NCBI GenBank assembly: GCA_902796775.1
Contig: CADBQK010000014.1
Coordinates: 1-6,748 of the forward strand
Origin: an uncultured Lachnospiraceae bacterium
Lineage (GTDB): Bacteria; Bacillota_A; Clostridia; Lachnospirales; Lachnospiraceae
Reading direction: 5' to 3'
DNA: 6,748 nucleotides
Below, in pieces: positions 1 through 5,126 of the stretch. Made by a program: the position numbers and the translations under genes. The notes beneath the pieces are model-generated. The model did no database searches. It had not been told where the DNA came from and saw only the letters and a program-made list of their open reading frames with translations. Position 1 is the stretch's first letter, and each line of letters opens with the position of its first letter.

Positions 1-61
1 AGAAACTGTCCGGCAAAGAAAGATAAAGATCAATACTTCACGAAACGAACATGAGAAAAAC

Positions 62-76
62 TTGTAAAGTTTACAA
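62..76. promoter_or_regulatory. 15-base perfect palindrome over the -35 element, operator candidate
   Basis: TTGTAAAGTTTACAA has two perfect 7-base arms around a single central G and covers the -35 hexamer of the promoter candidate. A related half-site, ATTGTAAAAT, lies at 81-90 over the -10 element and again at 186-195. Position and symmetry suggest a repressor site. I could not match it confidently to a known regulator: it is too short for a TnrA/GlnR box and lacks the G/C pattern of Rex or BirA operators. The binding protein is unknown. Confidence 0.4.
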
Positions 77-90
77 TCACATTGTAAAAT
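62..90 (+). promoter_or_regulatory. putative sigma-A promoter for yqeB
   Basis: TTGTAA (62-67) and TAAAAT (85-90) are separated by exactly 17 bases, each with one or two mismatches to the housekeeping consensus. This is the best promoter match upstream of yqeB. Transcription would start near 97, leaving a leader of about 305 nt, which is long, so a weaker promoter nearer the gene is possible. Assigned by pattern only. Confidence 0.45.
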
Positions 91-127
91 GGTGGTAATA
101 GCGTCAAAAAGTTAAAACGTGGTTCAT

Positions 128-149
128 GCTTACGACGCGAAGCTTTTTT
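128..149 (+). terminator. weak hairpin plus T-run, possible attenuator or terminator
   Basis: GCTT (128-131) pairs with AAGC (140-143). After one bulged A, CG (133-134) pairs with CG (138-139) around a three-base loop, and six T follow (144-149). The stem is short and bulged, so it would be a poor terminator. It sits inside the possible yqeB leader, or could end an upstream transcript. Low confidence. Confidence 0.2.
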
Positions 150-402
150 ACTGGTTTTGGGATTGGTGAAATGTCTGATGGATAGATTGTAAAATACATA
201 TTTCTGGCATTATTCAAGCTTTGAACCGGATTTATTTGAGCCGAGCTTATTATTCTTTCCTCGATGGTTAAAGAAGTATAGTAGATAGTAAAGAAGAAAG
301 ATATATATTATAGAGATGCAGGAAGCACTTAAAGGTATTTTGATGCTTCAAGATATGAGGATTCTTTTTTGATACACGACTAAGAGAAACAAGAGTTAAC
401 CC

Positions 403-1272
403 ATGAAAAAAGAGATAGCAAAAGAAGACAGAACATGCCCCTTAATGGTTGCAGTACGCGGGGCTGGTGACCTGGCAACAGGCACGATCTGGTGTCTGCA
501 TCAGTGCGGATACAGGGTATTAGCAACAGAGATTCCCAGGCCTTCCGCAATCCGAAGAAGTGTTGCCTTTTCTGAGGCAATCTATGATGGGATTGCTGTT
601 GTGGAGAATGTTACGGCAAGACGTGTGGGGAATCTGAAAGAGGCAGAGTCGGTTTGGGAGCGTGGAGAGGTGCCGGTTATAGCAGATCCTGTTCTGGAGC
701 AGGCTCTTCAGGCAAAACCTGACATACTGGTGGATGCTGCTATAGCAAAAAGAAATCTGGGTACAAGAAGAGAGATGGCACCGCTGGTGATCGCACTCGG
801 CCCGGGTTTTACAGCCGGAGAGGATACGGATGTTGTGATTGAAACCAACCGCGGACATGATCTGGGAAGGTTAATATTTGAAGGCAGTGCCCAGCCAAAT
901 ACCGGCGTTCCGGGATTGATTGCCGGCTATGGGAAAGAGAGAGTACTCCATTCTCCCGGAGAAGGCATCTTTTACCCGGCAGCCAAAATCGGCGATATCG
1001 TGGAAAAAGGTGACCTGATCGCCCATGTCGGCCGCGAGCCGGTTTATGCCAGCATCAGCGGGCTTGTCAGGGGGATTCTCCGGGATGGATATGAAGTGAC
1101 GGAGCACTTTAAGATTGCAGATATCGATCCAAGGATAGACCGCAAAGCAAACTGTTTTACCATTTCAGACAAGGCCAGAGCCATTGCCGGAGGAGTACTT
1201 ACAGCGATTTGTATGTGGCAGGCCGGATCGATTACAGATCCGCCTCACCAAACTCAATATTTCCGCGGTTAA
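403..1272 (+). CDS. yqeB: YqeB/EF2563-family selenium-dependent molybdenum hydroxylase accessory protein
   Basis: The 289-residue product resembles the EF2563/YqeB family. Members accompany selenium-dependent molybdenum hydroxylases and are thought to help mature their selenium-containing molybdenum centre; the exact reaction is not established. An N-terminal nucleotide-binding-like segment (residues 16-43, [10 protein letters not shown]) is followed by conserved motifs: PSAIRR (47-52), VAFSEA (54-59), [10 protein letters not shown] (111-120), [10 protein letters not shown] (130-139), [10 protein letters not shown] (147-156) and NTGVPG (166-171). Residues about 185-230 ([16 protein letters not shown] and [10 protein letters not shown]) look like a lipoyl/biotinyl-type barrel. 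[13 protein letters not shown] (254-266) is usually near the C-terminus, so the last 20 or so residues are an unusual tail, part of it antisense to xpt. The start at 403 has only a weak AAGAG site; M15 (445) is an alternative that begins at the conserved motif but has no better site. No hydroxylase or selenium gene is visible in the window. Confidence 0.88.
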   Translation: MKKEIAKEDRTCPLMVAVRGAGDLATGTIWCLHQCGYRVLATEIPRPSAIRRSVAFSEAIYDGIAVVENVTARRVGNLKEAESVWERGEVPVIADPVLEQALQAKPDILVDAAIAKRNLGTRREMAPLVIALGPGFTAGEDTDVVIETNRGHDLGRLIFEGSAQPNTGVPGLIAGYGKERVLHSPGEGIFYPAAKIGDIVEKGDLIAHVGREPVYASISGLVRGILRDGYEVTEHFKIADIDPRIDRKANCFTISDKARAIAGGVLTAICMWQAGSITDPPHQTQYFRG

Positions 1273-1813
1273 GCTTGCTGATACGGACCAGGGATTTAAC
1301 GCTGACCCCGGCATCTTCAATACGTTTGCGGCCTCTCTGGAAGGACTTTTCAATCAGGATCCCGACACCGGCGATGCTGGCGCCGGCCATCCGCACCAGC
1401 GTGATGGCACCATTCGCTGCTTCTCCGTTGGCCAGGAAATCATCAATGATCAGGATATTATCTTCAGCGGAAATGTATTTGGCGGAGAGTGTCAGCTCAT
1501 AGCTGGTACCCTTGGTAAACGAAGTGACACCTGTCTGGTAAACGTCTTCTCCCAGTATTTTGGAGGTCTGTTTCTTCAGGATCACAAGAGGTATACCCAT
1601 TAAGTGCGCGGTAAAAACAGCAGGTGCAATACCGGAGCTTTCAATTGTGAATACCTTTGTGATGTGCTGATCTTTGTAAAAGTCGGCGAATGTTTTGCCG
1701 ATCTCGTACATAAGGGCGGGGTCTACCTGATGGTTCACAAAACTGTCGACCTTCAGGACTGTTTCACTGAGTGCATGACCTTCACTGCGTATTTTATCTT
1801 CCAGTCTTTTCAT
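1232..1813 (-). CDS. xpt: xanthine phosphoribosyltransferase
   Basis: This cytoplasmic salvage enzyme converts xanthine and PRPP to XMP. The 193-residue product matches the Bacillus Xpt pattern from end to end, close to the usual 190-195 residues. It has the N-terminal [14 protein letters not shown] (residues 19-32), [11 protein letters not shown] (56-66), and the PRPP-binding loop [13 protein letters not shown] (120-132), followed by [20 protein letters not shown] (143-162). The frame is open 27 codons further upstream, but the start at 1813 is chosen because GGAGG lies 8 bases before it and the protein then begins like its relatives. The gene stands alone: no xanthine permease gene follows, because yqeB converges from the other side and overlaps its last 13 codons. 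No purine riboswitch was recognised upstream, although many Firmicute xpt genes have one. Confidence 0.93.
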   Translation of the reverse strand: MKRLEDKIRSEGHALSETVLKVDSFVNHQVDPALMYEIGKTFADFYKDQHITKVFTIESSGIAPAVFTAHLMGIPLVILKKQTSKILGEDVYQTGVTSFTKGTSYELTLSAKYISAEDNILIIDDFLANGEAANGAITLVRMAGASIAGVGILIEKSFQRGRKRIEDAGVSVKSLVRISKLNRGNIEFGEADL

Positions 1814-1821
1814 CTCTTCAA

Positions 1822-1826
1822 CCTCC
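1822..1826 (-). promoter_or_regulatory. ribosome binding site fixing the xpt start
   Basis: On the minus strand GGAGG sits 8 bases before the ATG at 1813. The two upstream in-frame ATGs that would lengthen the protein (1894, 1870) lack such a site, and the extra residues do not resemble Xpt. Confidence 0.8.
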
Positions 1827-1943
1827 GCAAAGATGTGTGACATGTGAAATCGATACTCATATCTTACCATATGTCCCGCTTCATGAAAAGACAAAAGACA
1901 TCCGGAAAAATGCTAAATAGTCTGCAAAAGCGGATAAAAGCAG

Positions 1944-1963
1944 TATATATTCATTATAATATA
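1944..1963. promoter_or_regulatory. AT-rich divergent promoter candidate between xpt and the response regulator
   Basis: ATTATAAT (1953-1960) is its own reverse complement, so a perfect TATAAT -10 element reads on both strands within one AT-rich block. On plus it would start transcription about 60 bases before the regulator ATG at 2030; on minus about 130 bases before xpt. Neither strand has a good -35 at 16-18 bases, so assignment to either gene is uncertain. An alternative plus-strand pair is CTGCAA (1922-1927) and TATATT (1946-1951), 18 bases apart. Confidence 0.35.
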
Positions 1964-2029
1964 CAGATCAGCTTCAAAACCCTTCATCACATAAAGAAAA
2001 AGGACGTTGCTGACAGAAAGGGGAACATA

Positions 2030-2710
2030 ATGGCAAATGACCTGAAAGTACTGGTAGTAGATGACGAGAGCAGGATGCGCAAACTGGTAAAGGATGTGCT
2101 TTCCCGCCGCGGTTATCTGGTCGTAGAAGCTGGAGATGGGGAAGAGGCTCTTGACCGGTTTTTCGCTGAGAATGATATTTCTCTGGTAATTCTGGATGTG
2201 ATGATGCCGAAGATGGACGGCAGGCAGGTCGTTAAGGAAATCCGCCAGTATTCCAAAGTACCGATCATTATGCTGACTGCAAAGGGAGAAGAGAGCGATG
2301 AGCTGCAGGGTTTTGATCTGGGGATTGATGAATATATCACGAAACCCTTCAGTATCAAAGTACTGGCAGCCCGTGTAGAAGCCATCCTCAGGCGCAGCAG
2401 TACTCATGCTGCAGATGACACGATCGAAGCCGGTGGGATTGTTATCGACAAATCCGCGCATGAAGTACGGATCGATGGGGCCCCTATTGAGCTCTCTTTC
2501 AAGGAGTTTGAGCTCCTGACTTATTTTATGACAAATGAGGGAAAGGCACTTTCCCGGGAAAATATTCTCAATAGTGTTTGGAATTATGACTATTACGGGG
2601 ACGCCCGGACAATCGATACCCATGTGAAGAAGCTGAGAAGCAAGCTGGGTGATAAAGGAGATTACATTCTGACAGTACGGGGCATCGGCTATAAATTTGA
2701 CGTAAAGTAG
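2030..2710 (+). CDS. OmpR/PhoB-family response regulator
   Basis: This is a 226-residue cytoplasmic DNA-binding regulator. The N-terminal receiver domain (about residues 5-120) has the acidic pair D11/D12, phospho-acceptor D56 in VILDVMMPKMDG, T83 in MLTAKGEESD, and K106 in EYITKPFS. A C-terminal winged-helix domain (about 132-225) shows LSFKEFELLTYF (155-166), LSRENILNSVW (174-184), RTIDTHVKKLRSKLG (193-207) and TVRGIGYKF (215-223), all typical of the OmpR/PhoB class. The frame is open back to 1844, but the start at 2030 is chosen because AAAGGGG (2017-2023) lies 6 bases before it and the receiver begins at once. The kinase gene downstream carries the same AAAGGGG site, and the pair presumably works together. 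Target genes cannot be told from the window. Confidence 0.95.
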   Translation: MANDLKVLVVDDESRMRKLVKDVLSRRGYLVVEAGDGEEALDRFFAENDISLVILDVMMPKMDGRQVVKEIRQYSKVPIIMLTAKGEESDELQGFDLGIDEYITKPFSIKVLAARVEAILRRSSTHAADDTIEAGGIVIDKSAHEVRIDGAPIELSFKEFELLTYFMTNEGKALSRENILNSVWNYDYYGDARTIDTHVKKLRSKLGDKGDYILTVRGIGYKFDVK

Positions 2711-2721
2711 CCTGACGTAAA

Positions 2722-2838
2722 GGCGCTTAAGTACATCAGACTGAGTATATTAGCCTGAGCATATTAGCATGAGTACAATAGTTTGAATACAATAGTGTGA
2801 GTATATTAGTTTGAGAAAAACAGTTTGAGTTAAGCGCC
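2722..2838. repeat. 9-base perfect inverted repeat enclosing the 14-base array
   Basis: GGCGCTTAA (2722-2730) and TTAAGCGCC (2830-2838) are exact reverse complements 99 bases apart, and they bracket the tandem array. In RNA they could close a long loop ending 25 bases before the kinase ribosome binding site (AAAGGGG, 2864-2870). No T-run follows, so this is not a typical terminator. A role in stabilising, processing or balancing the operon transcript is inference. Confidence 0.7.
2726..2837. repeat. degenerate tandem array, strict 14-base period, about 7 to 8 units
   Basis: Consensus NNTGAGTATATTAG. Units begin at 2726, 2740, 2754, 2768, 2782, 2796, 2810 and 2824, with no insertions or deletions. 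Matches to the 12 fixed positions, by eye, are 9, 12, 11, 10, 9, 12 and 8; the last unit is only partial (TGAGT, then divergence). Units 3 and 4 after the first perfect copy share TACAATAG, which suggests units were duplicated and then drifted. Because 14 is not a multiple of 3, TGA and TAG stops fall in all frames. The array fills most of the space between the response regulator and its kinase and lies inside a perfect inverted repeat. Confidence 0.85.
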
Positions 2839-2877
2839 GGCATCTTATGAATAAATAGTATCGAAAGGGGACAGCAT

Positions 2878-4611
2878 ATGCTGCGAAAACAGACACTGCG
2901 GGTCAAGATTGCCTTTCTGGTTATTGGTATCCTCCTGTTTGTAGTCGTGCTGGGTCTGATCTTCTGCAATGTATTCATGATCGATTTTTACATGTCCAGC
3001 AGGAAAAAAGCGCTGGAAGATGTATACAAAACGATCAATGGAATCTACCTGGAAGGACTGGAGCCCAGTGATGACAGCGAATCAGAAAGTCTGGGCACTC
3101 CGTTTGGAATGGAGCGGTCAGGGGCAGACAGGGAAGGAAAATCAGATAGATCAGACAGGTCTGAAAGCGATGATAACAGCAGCACAGAGGTAGAGGATAC
3201 AGTTGTATCAGAAAAGCTTCAGCTGGAGATTGACAAACTCAGTATGAATCGGAGCCTGTCGATATTGATCTACCGGAATGTTTATGTAGTACATGAGCTG
3301 TATGGGATCCTGGTACCAAGCAGACGGAATGAGCTGCTGTATTCCTCCCTGGGGATTGGGCAGGATTCCAGATTAAGCAATAACATGATCTATGCCGACT
3401 ATGCAAAAGATACAGAAGGACAGGAGGAATTGTCTCCCGGCAATTTCAGAATCCGGCAGATAGGGATCGAGCGGCTGGACTCCAGTTACCTGTATCTGGA
3501 GGGGAGGCTGCCGAATAATGATTATATCCTGCTCAGAGCCTCCGTTGCAAGTATCAAGGAGAGCGTTTCTCTTTGCAATATCTTCCTCTTATATATATTT
3601 GGATTTGCTGTGATCTTCGGCTTTATACTGACTTATTTTGTTACAGGGAGATTTGTAAAACCGATTACTGAGCTGACTAAGATGGCAAAAAGGATGTCAG
3701 AGCTGGATTTTACAGCCAAATATCCTGTGCAGACTGCTGACGAGATCGGTGATCTGGGTAAGAGCATCAACACGCTTTCCGAGTCGCTGGAACGCTCAAT
3801 CGGAGATCTGAAAGATGCGAATGCCCGTCTGCAGACAGACCTGAAAAAGAGAGAAGAGATCGATGAGCTGCGAAAAGAGTTTCTTTCCAATGTTTCTCAC
3901 GAGCTGAAAACACCGATCGCACTGATCCAGGGGTATGCGGAAGGCCTGATAGACAATGTGGCGGATGATGAGGAGAGCCGGCAGTTTTACTGCGAGGTGA
4001 TCATGGACGAATCCAATAAAATGAACAATATGGTCCGCCAGATCATGTCACTCAATCAGCTGGAGTTCGGATACAGCCAGGTCAACATCGAATACTTTGA
4101 TGTGGCAGACCTGATCCGCTCGGTTATTGCCAGGCAGGAGATCCTCATCCGTGAAAAAGAGGCGGATATCCTGTTTGCTCAGGAAGAGCCGTCTTATGTA
4201 TGGAGCGACTGCTTCATGGTAGAGGAAGTATTCACGAACTATTTCACCAATGCACTCAATCATCTGGATGGAGAAAAACAGATCCGGATAACGCTGGAAG
4301 ACAAGACAGATACACTGCGGGTGAATGTATTTAATACAGGAAATCATATTCCCGAAGAGGACCTTCCCCGGATCTGGGATAAATTCTTCAAGGTGGATAA
4401 GGCAAGGACCCGGGAGTACGGGGGAAGCGGTGTAGGTCTTTCTATTGTAAAGGCTACGATGAACCTGCTGGGTCAGGATTTTGGCGTGGAAAATGTACCC
4501 GATGGTGTCCTGTTCTGGTTTGAACTGGATCGTTCATCAGGGACCTCTTCAAATGAACAGCAAATGGACAGTCAGTGTACAGCAGATGATCAGCAAAGAC
4601 CGGCAGAATAA
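2878..4611 (+). CDS. membrane sensor histidine kinase (HAMP-HisKA-HATPase)
   Basis: This 577-residue kinase should autophosphorylate and pass phosphate to D56 of the upstream regulator. Membrane segment 1 is about residues 11-35 and segment 2 about 231-255, framing an extracellular domain of about 195 residues of no recognised family. Residues 63-105 of that domain are a low-complexity Asp/Glu/Ser-rich stretch (for example SDRSDRSESDDNSS). A HAMP linker (about 256-308), a short coiled region, and HisKA with H341 in SNVSHELKTP follow. The ATPase domain has the N box with N454 and N458 (NYFTNALNH), FNTGNHIP (485-492), DKFFKVDKAR (501-510) and GGSGVGLSIV (515-524). The catalytic domain ends near 550, and a polar tail of about 27 residues rich in Gln, Ser and Asp follows. 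The start has AAAGGGG 7 bases upstream. The signal sensed is unknown. Confidence 0.94.
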   Translation: MLRKQTLRVKIAFLVIGILLFVVVLGLIFCNVFMIDFYMSSRKKALEDVYKTINGIYLEGLEPSDDSESESLGTPFGMERSGADREGKSDRSDRSESDDNSSTEVEDTVVSEKLQLEIDKLSMNRSLSILIYRNVYVVHELYGILVPSRRNELLYSSLGIGQDSRLSNNMIYADYAKDTEGQEELSPGNFRIRQIGIERLDSSYLYLEGRLPNNDYILLRASVASIKESVSLCNIFLLYIFGFAVIFGFILTYFVTGRFVKPITELTKMAKRMSELDFTAKYPVQTADEIGDLGKSINTLSESLERSIGDLKDANARLQTDLKKREEIDELRKEFLSNVSHELKTPIALIQGYAEGLIDNVADDEESRQFYCEVIMDESNKMNNMVRQIMSLNQLEFGYSQVNIEYFDVADLIRSVIARQEILIREKEADILFAQEEPSYVWSDCFMVEEVFTNYFTNALNHLDGEKQIRITLEDKTDTLRVNVFNTGNHIPEEDLPRIWDKFFKVDKARTREYGGSGVGLSIVKATMNLLGQDFGVENVPDGVLFWFELDRSSGTSSNEQQMDSQCTADDQQRPAE

Positions 4612-4795
4612 GAATGAACGATATACAGTACAAATGAACAGCAGGCAGTATAAGATCAAATAGCAAGCAGAATGCTAATACTAATGAGTAACAGATAACA
4701 GAGATAAAAAAAGGCCTTCAGGGTTTTGTCCCCCGAAGGTCTTTTCATTTTGTAATTACAGCCAGTGAATATTACTGCCGTACAAATGCACAGCA
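4550..4795. repeat. three dispersed copies of CAAATGAACAGCA around the kinase 3' end
   Basis: Exact copies lie at 4550-4562, inside the kinase tail codons, and at 4631-4643, after its stop. A third copy with one change (A to C) lies at 4783-4795, beyond the terminator. The last two share the longer GTACAAATGMACAGCA (4628-4643 and 4780-4795, 15 of 16 identical). The DNA from 4550 to 4700 is generally rich in loosely related AATGA...ACAG strings. Short dispersed repeats of this size could be partly chance, but the long match makes a duplication plausible. Confidence 0.45.
4706..4750. terminator. bidirectional rho-independent terminator
   Basis: AAAAGGCCTTC (4709-4719) pairs with GAAGGTCTTTT (4735-4745) as an 11-base stem with one G-U pair, topped by a further GGG/CCC pairing across a mismatch. 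Seven A (4706-4712) precede the stem and a T-rich stretch follows, so it works on both strands: for the regulator-kinase operon on plus (about 95 bases after its stop) and for the small gene at 4802-5002 on minus. Confidence 0.87.
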
Positions 4796-4801
4796 AAGCA
4801 A

Positions 4802-5002
4802 TTAGAACAGGTCTACTTTGCCCTGGATATCACCGTTAATGAGATAATAGCAGGAATTGTCTTCCGGCTTTGCATACAGGTCAAGAGTCTTGATCTCTTT
4901 GATAAGTTTCCCATCATCCAGCCATTTCTGCTTGATCTTGGCAACGATCTCCGCCTGCTCAACCTGTCCGCCTTCATATTCTACATAAAAAGCTGTCTTC
5001 AT
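4802..5002 (-). CDS. small DUF6465-like protein of unknown function
   Basis: The 66-residue product begins MKTAFYVEYEGGQVE, has a predicted helical middle (AEIVAKIKQKWLDDG, about residues 17-31) and ends LDLYAKPEDNSCYYLINGDIQGKVDLF-like, a pattern I associate with DUF6465 proteins common in Lachnospiraceae and related clostridia; this is from memory and unconfirmed. No catalytic motif, signal peptide or membrane segment is visible, so it is probably a small soluble protein. The start at 5002 is favoured because GGGAGG lies 8 bases upstream; the in-frame ATG ten codons earlier would translate that site itself into protein. It has its own promoter (5062-5090) and shares the bidirectional terminator. 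Its function is unknown, and nothing ties it to the neighbouring kinase genes beyond strand. Confidence 0.82.
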   Translation of the reverse strand: MKTAFYVEYEGGQVEQAEIVAKIKQKWLDDGKLIKEIKTLDLYAKPEDNSCYYLINGDIQGKVDLF

Positions 5003-5010
5003 GTTAAAAT

Positions 5011-5016
5011 CCTCCC
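5011..5016 (-). promoter_or_regulatory. ribosome binding site fixing the small gene's start
   Basis: Minus-strand GGGAGG stands 8 bases before the ATG at 5002. It excludes the longer reading that begins at 5032, which would run through this site. Confidence 0.8.
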
Positions 5017-5061
5017 TTTTTAGGTTACACATCTATTATTGAAAGATGATTTATCTTCATT

Positions 5062-5090
5062 AATATAATATAAAACAAAATAGAATGCAA
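5062..5090 (-). promoter_or_regulatory. sigma-A-type promoter for the small DUF6465-like gene
   Basis: On the minus strand TTGCAT (5090-5085) and TATATT (5067-5062) are 17 bases apart in a very AT-rich setting. Transcription would start near 5055, giving a leader of about 50 nt. This suggests the small gene is expressed apart from the kinase upstream, although read-through from that operon is possible since no terminator is seen between them. Confidence 0.65.
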
Positions 5091-5110
5091 GTATGTGATA
5101 TGTATAATGA

Positions 5111-5123
5111 TGCATTAAATGCA
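5111..5123. repeat. short palindrome just after the GHKL kinase stop
   Basis: TGCATTAAATGCA has perfect 6-base arms around one base. Its AATGCAAG edge (5118-5125) recurs at 5084-5091, where it forms the -35 region of the small gene's promoter. A regulatory site is possible, but a chance AT-rich palindrome is equally likely. Confidence 0.25.
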
Positions 5124-5126
5124 AGA

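Larger units (their letters stand above)
1..402. other. AT-rich non-coding region upstream of yqeB
   Basis: No gene could be supported in these 402 bases on either strand. Three plus-strand frames open at the left edge stop at about 26, 54 and 67, so an upstream gene could end here, but nothing in these few residues is recognisable. Short ATG-started frames of 15 to 19 codons at 51, 126 and 316 lack clear ribosome binding sites. The stretch holds a promoter candidate with a palindrome (62-90), a weak hairpin followed by six T (128-149), and a second copy of ATTGTAAAAT (186-195). Bases 265-313 are strongly purine- and A-rich. If the promoter at 62-90 drives yqeB, the leader would be about 300 nt. 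I saw no recognisable riboswitch, including the molybdenum cofactor type that might be expected here. Confidence 0.6.

Noticed and set aside
1..67. C-terminal end of an upstream gene at the left edge
   Set aside because: Plus-strand frames stop at about 26, 54 and 67, but too few residues are visible to tell which, if any, is coding.
316..372. 18-residue plus-strand frame just before yqeB, a possible leader peptide
   Set aside because: No clear ribosome binding site and no regulatory codon run. Short frames like this are expected by chance in this region.
1184..1603. 139-codon plus-strand frame across the xpt gene
   Set aside because: It is the antisense reading of xpt, whose protein matches its family along its full length. 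The frame has no recognisable motif.
1844..2029. N-terminal extension of the response regulator by 62 codons
   Set aside because: The receiver domain and a good AAAGGGG site place the start at 2030. The extension covers the promoter region and resembles no domain.
1913..2623. 236-codon minus-strand frame opposite the response regulator
   Set aside because: It lies opposite a full-length response regulator with every expected motif, has no ribosome site, and its product resembles nothing known to me.
2825..2853. Internal promoter for the kinase (TTGAGT, 17 bases, TGAATA)
   Set aside because: The -10 match is poor and the TTGAGT is part of the repeat unit, so the match is not independent evidence.
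2711..2877. CRISPR array in the regulator-kinase gap
   Set aside because: The units are 14 bases in direct head-to-tail order with no spacers, so this is a tandem repeat.
5020..5115. 31-codon minus-strand frame with a hydrophobic stretch and a late cysteine, a possible signal-peptide precursor for the AgrC-like kinase
   Set aside because: It has no ribosome binding site, and the promoter of the small downstream gene lies inside it. It ends just before that gene's ribosome site, and its composition fits an AT-rich spacer. It does not show the usual AgrD layout.
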